Made by a program: the position numbers and the translations under genes
Shown: piece by piece, positions 16,619 to 25,074 of the stretch
How the letters are laid out: each line of letters begins with the position of its first letter
Position numbering within the stretch: the stretch's first letter is position 1
Assembly (NCBI GenBank): GCA_022707885.1
Contig: JAKIZT010000006.1
Coordinates: 62,001-126,000 of the forward strand
Length of the DNA: 64,000 nt
Direction of reading: 5' to 3'
Origin: Caldisericales bacterium
GTDB lineage: Bacteria; Caldisericota; Caldisericia; JAAYUI01
Notes under the pieces: generated by a model
Told to the model about the DNA's origin: nothing
The model's database searches: none
The model's input: only the letters and a program-made list of their open reading frames with translations

Positions 16619-17013
16619 CAACACTCCATCAGTTCTTTGTATATACAGCGATCATATATCACTTCCATGCCATTTTCTTCAAGAATCTTGAATGAGTCGG
16701 GAGCATATATCCCAAGCTGAAACCAGACCACTCCTGGTTTGACGGCAATAAAATCATCCACCATTCCAGGTATTGCTTCCGATCTCCTGAAAACATCAAT
16801 TATATCTATTTTTTCCTTTATATCCGAAAGCCGGGCCAGAAATTTGACGCCAGAAATTTCTTCGCCAGCATATTTCGGGTTGACAGGATAAACGCTAAGT
16901 CCTCTGGCAATAAGGTACTTGGTTATGGGAAAACTTGGAGAGCATTCGTCAAGCGAGGCGCCAACGACCGCAATGATCCTTGCCTTGCCAAGAATGTCCC
17001 TGATTTTATCCAT
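16618..17013 (-). CDS. CoA-binding (Rossmann) protein, YccU-like
   Basis: A 131-aa single-domain protein of the CoA_binding_2 family: IIAVVGASLDECSPSF at the nucleotide loop, YPVNPKYAGEEISGV, and VWFQLGIYAPDS near the C-terminus. The start at 17013 is chosen because a longer reading (from 17070) would run across a clear promoter and has no ribosome site. No Shine-Dalgarno precedes 17013 either; the -10 ends only 8 bases before it. First gene of the thioesterase-selA-nth operon. Confidence 0.83.
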   Translation of the reverse strand: MDKIRDILGKARIIAVVGASLDECSPSFPITKYLIARGLSVYPVNPKYAGEEISGVKFLARLSDIKEKIDIIDVFRRSEAIPGMVDDFIAVKPGVVWFQLGIYAPDSFKILEENGMEVIYDRCIYKELMEC

Positions 17014-17021
17014 CTCGGTCG

Positions 17022-17049
17022 AGTATAGCCTTAATACGTGGTTGGTCAA
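17022..17049 (-). promoter_or_regulatory. Promoter of the CoA-binding/selA operon
   Basis: TTGACC (17044-17049) and TATACT (17022-17027) on the minus strand, 16-base spacer. The predicted RNA start is within 2 bases of the ATG at 17013. Confidence 0.65.
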
Positions 17050-17055
17050 CGAACC

Positions 17056-17083
17056 TTGAAAAATGGCCAACCTGGTCTATTTT
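17056..17083 (+). promoter_or_regulatory. Promoter of dxs
   Basis: TTGAAA (17056-17061) and TATTTT (17078-17083) with a 16-base spacer. The -10 ends 8 bases before the dxs ATG at 17092. It is back-to-back with the selA-operon promoter. Confidence 0.5.
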
Positions 17084-17091
17084 TGGCAGTG

Positions 17092-18924
17092 ATGGAAATT
17101 CTTGGTCGCATAAAAGGGCCGGGTGACCTCAAGAAATTGAGGACCAGAGACCTTGGCAAGCTTGCTTGCGAAATAAGGGAAGCAATTGTCGACGCCGTTT
17201 CAAAAAATGGCGGCCATCTGGCATCCAACCTCGGGATCGTGGAGTTGACAATCGCCCTTCACAGGATTTTTGATTCCCCCAAAGACAGGATAATCTTTGA
17301 CGTTGGCCACCAGTGCTACGCCCACAAAATAATAACCGGAAGGCTTGACAGGTTTGGCAGCATAAGAAAAAAGGGTGGCCTTTCAGGGTTTCCAAACCCT
17401 GATGAATCCAAGCACGATTTCTACAAAACAGGGCACGCGTCAACAGCCGTATCCCTCGCAGCCGGAGAAGCAATCGCAAGGGACCTCAAAGGTGAAAAAC
17501 ACTCGGTAATTGCAATTGTTGGTGACGGGTCACTGACCGGTGGCGAATGTTTTGAGGCGCTCAACCATATAGGCCAGATGGACACTGATGTCCTTGTCAT
17601 CCTCAATGACAACCAGATGTCAATCTCGCCCTCGGTTGGCGCCCTCTCCCTGCTCACAAGCAAACTCAGGGCGGCAATCTTCTATCGGAGATTCAGCCAC
17701 TATGTCGGCAAGGGTTTTTCAAGAATGGGACGCTTTGGCGAATGGGCCGTCGGCATGGGCTTCAGGATAAAGGGTGCCCTCAAGAGATTTCTTATGGCCG
17801 ACCAGTATTTTGAACAGCTCGGATTCAGATACCTTGGCCCGGTTGACGGACACGACATACCACTCCTGCTGGCCTTTCTTGGCAGGATAAAACACATGAA
17901 GGGCCCGGTGCTCCTCCACGTTGTCACAAAGAAGGGCAAGGGCTGTTCATTCGCAGAATCGAAACCAACCGAATACCACGGCACGGCACCATTTAAACCG
18001 GCAAACGGCGAAACGGCAAACGGAAAACCCACATATTCGAAGGTTTTTGGGGAGTGCATGGTCGAGGCCGCCAGAAAAGACAAATCGATTGTGGCAATAA
18101 CTGCCGCAATGTCGGACGGAACCGGTCTTGCAGAATTCCAGAAAATGTTCCCAGACAGGCTTTTTGATGTGGGGATAGCCGAACAGCACGCTGTATCCCT
18201 GGCTTCAGCCTTTGCCAGGAACGGGCTGAAACCTGTTGTGGCGATATACAGCACCTTCCTGCAGAGGGCCTACGACCAGATAATCCATGATGTGGCGCTC
18301 ATGAACCTGCCGGTCGTTTTTGCAATCGACAGGGCAGGTCTCGTTCCGGATGATGGCCCGACACACCAGGGTATTTTTGATCTGGCATACCTTTCACTGG
18401 TCCCAAACATTACTGTCATGGCACCATCCTGTGCCGAGGAATTGTGCCAGATGCTAGAAATTGCTTTCTCATCAAAGGGCCCTTCGGCCATCAGGTACCC
18501 AAAAGATGCCGCCTTGAAGACCAATTGTGAAGGTGTGGCTTTCGGAAAAGCTGAACTCATAAAGAATGGCAACGATGTCCTTCTTGCGTATATTGGCACT
18601 TTCAGGCAAGAAACAGCCACCATCTCCGAGATGCTCGAAAAAGATGGTTTATCATGTGCTGTTTTAAACATGAGGTTTGCCAGTCCTCTTGACACAGACT
18701 CTGTGTCGAAGCATGCAAAAGGCAAAAAAGCTGTATTTTTCATTGAAGAAGGTGTCGCTGGTGGTGGAACAGGACAAAGATTAATGGAACATATACCATC
18801 ATTGCGCATAATCGGCATCCCAAACACATTTCCAGAAAATGGCTCCAGAAAAGAATTGCTTGAGTCACAAAAACTTGACGCAACCTCAATCTACGAAAAA
18901 ATCAAAGCATCCCTTTCAAAATAG
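17092..18924 (+). CDS. dxs: 1-deoxy-D-xylulose-5-phosphate synthase
   Basis: First MEP-pathway enzyme: TPP-dependent condensation of pyruvate and glyceraldehyde 3-phosphate. Length 610 aa. Motifs: FDVGHQCYAHKI, KTGHASTAVSLA, the TPP site GDGSLTGGECFEALNHIG...NDN, the transketolase centre DVGIAEQHAVSLA, YSTFLQRAYDQ, and the DRAGLVPDDGPTHQG loop. The start at 17092 gives the family's usual N-terminus; an ATG-like start at 17038 adds 18 unlikely residues. There is no ribosome-binding site, in keeping with a leaderless mRNA. GC and codon use look somewhat richer than in the secreted-protein genes. Confidence 0.95.
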   Translation: MEILGRIKGPGDLKKLRTRDLGKLACEIREAIVDAVSKNGGHLASNLGIVELTIALHRIFDSPKDRIIFDVGHQCYAHKIITGRLDRFGSIRKKGGLSGFPNPDESKHDFYKTGHASTAVSLAAGEAIARDLKGEKHSVIAIVGDGSLTGGECFEALNHIGQMDTDVLVILNDNQMSISPSVGALSLLTSKLRAAIFYRRFSHYVGKGFSRMGRFGEWAVGMGFRIKGALKRFLMADQYFEQLGFRYLGPVDGHDIPLLLAFLGRIKHMKGPVLLHVVTKKGKGCSFAESKPTEYHGTAPFKPANGETANGKPTYSKVFGECMVEAARKDKSIVAITAAMSDGTGLAEFQKMFPDRLFDVGIAEQHAVSLASAFARNGLKPVVAIYSTFLQRAYDQIIHDVALMNLPVVFAIDRAGLVPDDGPTHQGIFDLAYLSLVPNITVMAPSCAEELCQMLEIAFSSKGPSAIRYPKDAALKTNCEGVAFGKAELIKNGNDVLLAYIGTFRQETATISEMLEKDGLSCAVLNMRFASPLDTDSVSKHAKGKKAVFFIEEGVAGGGTGQRLMEHIPSLRIIGIPNTFPENGSRKELLESQKLDATSIYEKIKASLSK

Positions 18925-19010
18925 TCTTGTCCCCTATCAAGAAAAAATGTCCCGGACAAATTTTATTGGTTACAAAAATCCAAAACCTTATAATCATATT
19001 TACAGGTTAC

Positions 19011-19038
19011 TTGAAAATTAACATTGAGGATATATTAT
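19011..19038 (+). promoter_or_regulatory. Promoter of the MerR-iscS-iscU operon
   Basis: TTGAAA (19011-19016) and TATTAT (19033-19038) with a 16-base spacer. The -10 ends 7 bases before the GTG start at 19046. GGTTAC occurs upstream twice, near 18968 and 19005. Confidence 0.5.
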
Positions 19039-19045
19039 ATGGTTC

Positions 19046-19348
19046 GTGATAGAAGACACGAAACCAGTAATGACAGTTGGAGCAGTGGCCGATGTTCTTG
19101 GCGTCTGTGAACAGACCCTCAGGCTTTGGGAACAAAAAGGGCTCATAACCCCAAACAGGGTCAATGGAAGAAGGCTTTATTCTGCCAGAGACCTTGAGCG
19201 CCTCGAACTCGTCAGGTTTCTCATCAATGAAAAAAAGATGAACATCCCTGGTGTAAAAAAGTTTCTGGAGATATTTGACAACTGCAAACAAAAAAACTGC
19301 GAAGATGTTGATGAGTGCCTCAAACTGCGGGACAAGGAGGAAAAATGA
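19046..19348 (+). CDS. MerR-like regulator with C-terminal cysteine cluster
   Basis: A 100-aa regulator. The winged helix of the MerR/HspR type spans residues 9-60 (VGAVADVLGVCEQTLRLWEQKGLITPNR then GRRLYSARDLERLELVRFL), and a short helix follows. Cysteines sit at 21, 80, 85 and 91; the last three form C-x4-C-x5-C. The start is a GTG with no ribosome site. Its stop overlaps the iscS ATG (ATGA), so it is translationally coupled to the Fe-S assembly genes. By position it is the likely regulator of that operon, in the place IscR holds elsewhere. Metal or cluster binding by the cysteines is inference. Confidence 0.82.
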   Translation: MIEDTKPVMTVGAVADVLGVCEQTLRLWEQKGLITPNRVNGRRLYSARDLERLELVRFLINEKKMNIPGVKKFLEIFDNCKQKNCEDVDECLKLRDKEEK

Positions 19349-20523
19349 ACTCCATTTATCTTGACCATTCGGCCACAACACCGCTTGACGGTGAAGTCCT
19401 GAAGAAGATGATGCCCTATTTTTCAGAGATCTTTGCCAATGCTTCCTCAATGCACTCACAGGGGCAAAAAGCGGCTGAGGCGATAGAAGAGGCAAGGCTG
19501 CAAGTAGCCGGGCTTATCAATGCAAGCCCAAGCGAGATAATCTTTACCTCTGGAGGCACCGAATCCGACAACCTGGCGATCAGGGGTCTATTTTTAAGAC
19601 TCTGCCCTGAGAAAAACGAAATAATAACATCTGCAATCGAGCATCATGCAGTTTTGCACACGGTTCAGGACCTTGAAAAACACTATGGCGCAAAAGCGAT
19701 ATACCTCCCTGTCGATGGAAAGGGCAGGGTCAACCCGGCAGATGTCGAAAAGGCGATAACCAGCAAAACATCCCTGGTTTCAATCATGATGGCAAACAAC
19801 GAAGTTGGGACAATCGAACCGATTGAGGAGATTGCCAGAATATGCAAACTCAGGGGCGTTGCATTCCACACGGATGCCGTGCAGGCAATAGGAAAAATCC
19901 CTGTTGACGTCAAAGCGCTTGGCGTTGACCTGCTCTCGATGTCAGCCCACAAATTCTATGGCCCAAAAGGCGTTGGCGCCCTGTATGTCAAAAAAGGTAT
20001 CAGACTAAATCCGGTCATGACCGGTGGTTCTCACGAAAGAAGTCTTCGTTCCGGAACATACAACACCCCCGGAATTGTGGGGATGGGGTGGGCAACAAAA
20101 ATTGCAAAAGACAAACTCTCCTGGCACATGGAATACACTGCAATGCTTCGGGATGCTCTCCAGAAAAGAATTTTTGATGAAATACCGGACGTCTTTGTAA
20201 ATGGTGACGAGGAAAACAGATTGCCCCAGCTACTCAACATCAGCATCAAGTTCGCAGAAGGCGAATCAATGCTGATGTTTCTTGATATGGATGGCAACAT
20301 ACAGGCCTCCTCCGGTTCGGCATGCACATCAAAATCACTTGCCGCGTCACATGTGCTCAATGCCATGTGCATCCCGCACGAATTTATCAATGGATCAATA
20401 AGATTTTCATTTGGAAAAGACAACACGATGGATCATGTGGACAAGGTCATGGCGATCTTCCCGCAGATTGTAAAAAAACTAAGAGAAATGTCGGCAATTG
20501 GCCCCGACAAACCAGCGAGGTGA
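19345..20523 (+). CDS. iscS: Cysteine desulfurase (IscS/NifS type)
   Basis: PLP enzyme that mobilises sulfur from cysteine as an enzyme-bound persulfide. The 392-aa protein starts MNSIYLDHSATTPLD with GGAGG upstream. It has the PLP lysine in MSAHKFYGPKGVGAL and the catalytic cysteine loop SSGSACTSKS. The next gene is the iscU scaffold, 3 bp away. This desulfurase is also a possible sulfur donor for the TusA/DsrE relay at 6.6-8.3 kb. Confidence 0.94.
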   Translation: MNSIYLDHSATTPLDGEVLKKMMPYFSEIFANASSMHSQGQKAAEAIEEARLQVAGLINASPSEIIFTSGGTESDNLAIRGLFLRLCPEKNEIITSAIEHHAVLHTVQDLEKHYGAKAIYLPVDGKGRVNPADVEKAITSKTSLVSIMMANNEVGTIEPIEEIARICKLRGVAFHTDAVQAIGKIPVDVKALGVDLLSMSAHKFYGPKGVGALYVKKGIRLNPVMTGGSHERSLRSGTYNTPGIVGMGWATKIAKDKLSWHMEYTAMLRDALQKRIFDEIPDVFVNGDEENRLPQLLNISIKFAEGESMLMFLDMDGNIQASSGSACTSKSLAASHVLNAMCIPHEFINGSIRFSFGKDNTMDHVDKVMAIFPQIVKKLREMSAIGPDKPAR

Positions 20524-20526
20524 TTC

Positions 20527-20940
20527 ATGTATTCAGAGAAGGTTATCGAGCATTTTAGAAACCCGAGAAATGTTGGAGTGATTGAGGACGCAGACGGCGT
20601 GGGCGAAGTCGGAAACCCGGTCTGCGGCGACATGATGACGTTCTACGTCAAGGTGAAGGACGGCATCATAACCGACATCAAGTTCAAAACGTTTGGATGC
20701 GGAGCGGCAATAGCTGTTTCGTCAATGATTTCTGAACTGGTCAAGGGAAAGAACGTTGATGAGGCACTCTCCATCTCCAGTAAAGCTGTAGTGGAAGCGC
20801 TTGGTGGTTTGCCATCAAACAAGATCCATTGCTCAAATCTTGGCGCAGTCGCGCTTGCAAGGGCAATAAACGACTACAAGAGGAGAAATGGGCTTCCATA
20901 CGAGAACATCCCTGAACCAGAGGATGTTGAAGAGGGCTAG
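20527..20940 (+). CDS. iscU: Fe-S cluster assembly scaffold IscU/NifU-like
   Basis: A 137-aa scaffold on which 2Fe-2S clusters are built. The three ligand cysteines are visible: GNPVCGDMM, FGCGAAIAVSS and IHCSNLG. The Asp after the first Cys that aids cluster release is present. It lacks the LPPVK HscA-binding motif of proteobacterial IscU and is of the shorter NifU-N type. Starts 3 bp after iscS. Confidence 0.93.
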   Translation: MYSEKVIEHFRNPRNVGVIEDADGVGEVGNPVCGDMMTFYVKVKDGIITDIKFKTFGCGAAIAVSSMISELVKGKNVDEALSISSKAVVEALGGLPSNKIHCSNLGAVALARAINDYKRRNGLPYENIPEPEDVEEG

Positions 20941-20950
20941 AAAATAAAAA

Positions 20951-21026
20951 TGGTGCCCAGGGACGGACTTGAACCGCCGACACGAGGATTTTCAGTCCAC
21001 TGCTCTACCAACTGAGCTACCTAGGC
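20951..21026 (-). tRNA. tRNA-Phe (GAA)
   Basis: A 76-nt cloverleaf with the CCA end encoded. The acceptor GCCTAGG pairs with CCTGGGC (one G-U). The D-arm is GCTC/GAGC, the anticodon loop CTGAAAA and the T-loop TTCAAGT. The anticodon stem GTGGA/TCCTC has one U-U mismatch at 28-42. Confidence 0.95.
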
Positions 21027-21039
21027 ACCTCGCTTGATA

Positions 21040-21067
21040 AATTTATATACATAGGCGCTTTTGTCAA
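21040..21067 (-). promoter_or_regulatory. Promoter of tRNA-Phe
   Basis: TTGACA (21062-21067) and TAAATT (21040-21045) on the minus strand, 16-base spacer, 14 bases before the tRNA 5' end. Confidence 0.6.
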
Positions 21068-21127
21068 GAAAGTAAACCGGCGGTCGTTGATTCAAAATAA
21101 ATCTATTTTGTGAAACAGGAGGGTTTT

Positions 21128-22237
21128 ATGGCTTGGAGATTGCTAGATTTTGGCGGTCTGGACGGATGGACAATCCAGAGCATCTACGAGGCGGTGGCAA
21201 AAGAGGTCGGAAAGGGCAATTCGCCAAACACACTGATTAACTGCCACCCGGCAACACCTTATGTTTGCATCGGTGTCCACCAGTTGCTGGAAAAAGAGGT
21301 TGAAGAAGATTTCTGCAAAAAGAACAATGTTCCCATTGTCAGAAGACAGGCGGGTGGCGGTGCAGTTTTCCTCGACCCATACCAGTTCTTCTACCACATC
21401 ATCGTTAAAAATGATGATCCACTCGTCATGGGCGATCCTGTCACTGTTTCAGAGAGACTTCTCAAACCAACGGTTTCTACATACAAGGCTTTTGGTTGTG
21501 ATGCATCATTCAAGCCGGTGAATGACGTAATCATAGGCCACAGGAAGGCCTCTGGGAACGCCCTGGCAAACATGCACGGCGCCTCGTTTGTGATTGGAAA
21601 TGTAATCATGGATGCAGATGTTGAAATGATGGCCCAGGTGCTAAAAGTCCCGTCCGAGAAATTCAGGGACAAGATAATTGAAAACGTCAGGGAACACATG
21701 ACTTCGCTGAAGAGAGAGCTTGGAAAAGATTTCACCTACGGGGAAGTCCAGAAAAAATATCTTCCAGCCTTTGAATCCGAACTGGGCGTCAAGCTCGAAA
21801 AGGGCGAGATGACCGAAGCGGAAAAGAAAAATCTGGAAGAGATCTTCGCCACAACAAAAACAGATGAATGGCTCCACCGCAGGACAAGGGGCCACGAAAA
21901 ACTCATGGACATGTCCGGCAAGAGGACAAAGATCATGGCCGGGCTGATCATCGCCGAGGCTAACCTCAAGTCTGACAAGCTGATCAGGACCACCCTTTCA
22001 ATCAAGGACAATTATATTGACGACATCGTCATTTCTGGCGATTTCTTCATGATGCCTTCAGACTCACTTCCAAACCTTGAAAACGCGCTCAAGGGCAAAA
22101 AAGTGGACAGGGAAGAGCTTCTGACTGCTGTAAATGGTTTCTTTGCCGCAGGGTCAAAAGTGTTTGGAATCAAGCCGGAGGACATTGTTGAGGTCATCTT
22201 CAAGGCCAGGGACAATTCTGTCGGCGTTGTAGGGTAA
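21128..22237 (+). CDS. Lipoate-protein ligase A-like protein
   Basis: A 369-aa biotin/lipoate-ligase-fold protein. It attaches lipoyl groups to E2 or GcvH domains or is a close relative. Seen: the RRQAGGGAVFLDPYQ motif (RRxxGGGAV), and GHRKASGNALAN, where LplA has its lysine-containing KISG/KVxG site. The C-terminal third (from about residue 200) is longer than the catalytic core and may be the accessory domain. Start at 21128 has AGGAGGG 5 bases upstream; an in-frame ATG at 21110 overlaps that site. Single gene with its own terminator. Confidence 0.85.
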   Translation: MAWRLLDFGGLDGWTIQSIYEAVAKEVGKGNSPNTLINCHPATPYVCIGVHQLLEKEVEEDFCKKNNVPIVRRQAGGGAVFLDPYQFFYHIIVKNDDPLVMGDPVTVSERLLKPTVSTYKAFGCDASFKPVNDVIIGHRKASGNALANMHGASFVIGNVIMDADVEMMAQVLKVPSEKFRDKIIENVREHMTSLKRELGKDFTYGEVQKKYLPAFESELGVKLEKGEMTEAEKKNLEEIFATTKTDEWLHRRTRGHEKLMDMSGKRTKIMAGLIIAEANLKSDKLIRTTLSIKDNYIDDIVISGDFFMMPSDSLPNLENALKGKKVDREELLTAVNGFFAAGSKVFGIKPEDIVEVIFKARDNSVGVVG

Positions 22238-22262
22238 CCTACAGCCAACTAATTCAAGATAA

Positions 22263-22296
22263 ACTGGTGGCAACTAAAGTTGCCACCAGTTTTTTA
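22263..22296 (+). terminator. Terminator of the lipoate-ligase-like gene
   Basis: A 13-bp perfect stem (ACTGGTGGCAACT and its complement) with a 2-base spacer, followed by TTTTTTATTT. Confidence 0.9.
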
Positions 22297-22381
22297 TTTA
22301 CCCATAAAACTTAAAAAAATTACCATTTCTTATATTTTATCCAACAATCTTCAGTCGGTTAAATCCTTTTACACACCCGCC

Positions 22382-22410
22382 TTGACTCAAAATCTCCATT
22401 GTGATATATG
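22382..22410 (+). promoter_or_regulatory. Promoter of the TetR-MMPL operon
   Basis: TTGACT (22382-22387) and TATATG (22405-22410), 17-base spacer. The -10 touches the first operator. Confidence 0.6.
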
Positions 22411-22445
22411 ACTGAATAGTCAGTCACTGACTGATGGTTCAGTCA
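22409..22445. promoter_or_regulatory. Tandem TetR operators
   Basis: Two 18-bp palindromes, each TGACTG-N6-CAGTCA, lie at 22409-22426 and 22428-22445, 19 bp centre to centre. They overlap the -10, the start site and the leader of the TetR gene, fitting autorepression. Confidence 0.85.
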
Positions 22446-22457
22446 TAAGGAGACGAG

Positions 22458-23042
22458 ATGGACAGAAAAGGCGAGTTAATGGAAGCGGCGGTCGCGGTTA
22501 TTTCAGAAAAAGGTTTTGCCAAAACCAGGATTGCAGACATCGTTGCCCAGGCCGGAGTAGCGCAGGGGACTTTCTACCTCTACTTTGAGAGCAAGGAAGC
22601 GCTGATGGTGGATATGGCAAAAGAGCTCATCGAAAGAATGCAATACAGCTTCCAGTATGACCTTGCCGGGCAAAAAACAATCTCACAAAAAGAGTTTATC
22701 GAGAAGTTATATGAAATATTCCATGGTTTCACAGGAATCGTGCGCGAGAACGCCCAGACAATAAGGATCCTCGCAAATGAGGCCAAAAACAATGCAGACC
22801 TCCACAGGTTCCAGGTAATGGTGCTGGGGCGGGTAAGCAACTATCTTACCGAGCTCCTGAATTTGGGGAAAAAATCGGGCATCCTGAGGGAAAACGACTA
22901 CAAATCAATTATCAGTATGGCTTTGATGGCCATTCTGCAATTTTTCACTTCCACTGCCAATTATGAGTTCCCGATGGACAATGCTATCGATGAATTCATT
23001 GATATTTGCCTTTACGGCCTTCTGAAGGAGAAGAATGCTTGA
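22458..23042 (+). CDS. TetR-family transcriptional regulator
   Basis: A 194-aa repressor. The N-terminal helix-turn-helix spans residues 4-50 (AAVAVISEKGFAKTRIADIVAQAGVAQGTFYLYFESKEAL). A helical ligand domain follows. AAGGAG lies 6 bases before the ATG. It overlaps the MMPL gene by 8 bp, so it most likely controls the whole exporter cassette through the tandem palindromes just upstream. Confidence 0.93.
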   Translation: MDRKGELMEAAVAVISEKGFAKTRIADIVAQAGVAQGTFYLYFESKEALMVDMAKELIERMQYSFQYDLAGQKTISQKEFIEKLYEIFHGFTGIVRENAQTIRILANEAKNNADLHRFQVMVLGRVSNYLTELLNLGKKSGILRENDYKSIISMALMAILQFFTSTANYEFPMDNAIDEFIDICLYGLLKEKNA

Positions 23043-25074
23043 AAAGACTGGAACTTGGATCGTAAAGAACAGGATTGGCATTGCAATCTCTTTCCTTGGC
23101 ATCCTTCTGCTTTCTGCCATAGGGATTGGCAAGCTCTCAATCAATTATGATTTTTACTCATACCTTCCCCAGGACATCAATTCTGTCATTGGTCAAAAAA
23201 TATTGCAGGAGGATTTTGGTTTTTCGGACAACATCTACGTGGTGCTTTCCGGGAAAACAGTCAATGAGACCAAGGAGATCATCGACAGGCTAAACAAAAT
23301 GCCGGATGTTGCAGAAACCTTCTGGTATTCAGATCTTGAGGATGTGAAAATACCGGAGGATTTTGCCTCAAAAGAGGCCAGAGACCAGTTCCTTTCAGGC
23401 GAGGACACGCTCATACAAATCACGCTGGCACCAACTGGAAGAAAAGCATCACAACAGGCCGAGGCGATAAAGGCAGAGCTTGGCGTTGAAGCGAGAGTCG
23501 TTGGTGATTTTCTGTACAATCAGGAAGTCGAAAGGCTTTCCAACTCGGCCAAAAGCTCGATGCTCGTAATTGCTGTCATAGCAATCCTCCTGGTGCTTGT
23601 CCTGGCACTGACCCAGCCAGCATACTCGATACTCTTCCTTGTTTCTGCGGGAATCGCCATACTCATAAATTTTGGCCTGACCGGATTTTTCAGGGGACAG
23701 ATGAGTTTTATGACATCATCGGTTGCCGCTGCACTCCAGCTTGCGGTAACAATGGATTATGCAATATTTCTACTGCACCGATACGAGGAGGAAAAGAAAA
23801 CACTTCCCTCACTGGAAGCAATGGCAAAATCAATTGCAAAAACCGCCACAGCTGTCCTTTCCTCTGGATTGACCACAATGGCTGGTTTCCTGGCACTCCT
23901 TTTCATGAGCATGAAAATGGGCGGTGACATGGGAATAGTCATGGCCCAGGGCGTTTTTGTGGGCTTCGTAGTGACGCTTACCATACTGCCCGCCCTTATA
24001 TTGATAATTGAAAAACCGCTTAATGCCCTAAAACATAAAAACCTTTTTCCAAACATGGAAAAACTTGGCAATTTCGTTGTAAGAAACAAAGGGATAATAG
24101 CGCTCATCTTTTTGGTGCTTGCAGTGCCAGCTTATATAGGTTCCAACATGCAACCTGTCACTTATTCCTTTGAAGAGGGAATCAAGTTTGACGAAAATAT
24201 ACAAAAAGACCTCGACCTGGTGATGGAAAAATTCGGCAGTGGCCACACAGTCTCGGTTGTTTTGCTTGGAATGGATGAAAACCAGCGACTGGAGATCGAG
24301 AAAAGATTGTCAAAGGTGCCTCACGTCAAGGAAATAATCGGGCCACTCTCTACCGGTTCTGCCTACGTTCCAAAATCATACGTGCCCAAGAAAGTGCTTG
24401 CGAAACTCGAGTCCGAAGGCAAGCACTTGCTGACTGTGATGCTGGATGCACCAAACAAAACCGAACTGGAAAAATCCTTTGAGGGCATAAAATCAATCGA
24501 AAAGGGATATAACGGCAACGTACTGGCAACAGGCACAGATATGATCCAGTATGACATTGAAAAAATGGGTGTATCAGACAACCTGAAAGTCAACATCGCA
24601 ACCATCCTTGGGGTATTCGTAATAGTCTGGATAGCACTCAGAAAATTTAGGCCATCACTTGTTTTAATAATCGGGATAGAGGTGGCGATATGGCTCAACA
24701 TAGCAATCCAGTGGTTCCTGAACACGCCACCAACATTCTACTTTGGCCCGGTTGCGCTTGGAGCAATACAACTCGGTGCAACAGTTGATTACTCAATCCT
24801 CATCGCAACAAGGTATTTTGACGAATTAAAGGAAAAATCGCCAGAAGAAGCCATGAAAATATCCATAAGAGAAGGCTCTCCCGCAATTATCACATCGGCA
24901 CTCACACTTTTTGGCGCATGTGCCGCAATTTCAGCAACTTCACAGATTTCAATGGTCAAAGACCTGACAATGCTGCTAGCCAGGGGGGCATTGATTTCTG
25001 GAACCATAGTAATAACCGCAATACCTGCGCTACTTTTGATCTTCAAGGGAAAGATAAGGAGGAAAAATGCGTAA
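23035..25074 (+). CDS. MMPL/RND-family transporter
   Basis: A 679-aa RND-superfamily membrane protein with two repeats. Each has one N-terminal helix, a large outer loop, and a bundle of helices (about residues 170-330 and 510-670). Family members such as MmpL and YdfJ export lipids or hydrophobic compounds using the proton gradient. The first half carries AVTMDYAIFLLHRYEEE and the second GATVDYSILIATRYFDE, the paired Asp-Tyr motif of proton-relay helices. GGAGA precedes the ATG. Flanked by its TetR regulator and an exported partner, each with 8-bp overlaps. Confidence 0.92.
   Translation: MLEKTGTWIVKNRIGIAISFLGILLLSAIGIGKLSINYDFYSYLPQDINSVIGQKILQEDFGFSDNIYVVLSGKTVNETKEIIDRLNKMPDVAETFWYSDLEDVKIPEDFASKEARDQFLSGEDTLIQITLAPTGRKASQQAEAIKAELGVEARVVGDFLYNQEVERLSNSAKSSMLVIAVIAILLVLVLALTQPAYSILFLVSAGIAILINFGLTGFFRGQMSFMTSSVAAALQLAVTMDYAIFLLHRYEEEKKTLPSLEAMAKSIAKTATAVLSSGLTTMAGFLALLFMSMKMGGDMGIVMAQGVFVGFVVTLTILPALILIIEKPLNALKHKNLFPNMEKLGNFVVRNKGIIALIFLVLAVPAYIGSNMQPVTYSFEEGIKFDENIQKDLDLVMEKFGSGHTVSVVLLGMDENQRLEIEKRLSKVPHVKEIIGPLSTGSAYVPKSYVPKKVLAKLESEGKHLLTVMLDAPNKTELEKSFEGIKSIEKGYNGNVLATGTDMIQYDIEKMGVSDNLKVNIATILGVFVIVWIALRKFRPSLVLIIGIEVAIWLNIAIQWFLNTPPTFYFGPVALGAIQLGATVDYSILIATRYFDELKEKSPEEAMKISIREGSPAIITSALTLFGACAAISATSQISMVKDLTMLLARGALISGTIVITAIPALLLIFKGKIRRKNA

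Noticed and set aside
19007-19495. A 162-aa minus-strand frame opposite the MerR-like and iscS genes
   Set aside because: It is fully antisense to two recognisable coupled genes, has no ribosome site and resembles no family.
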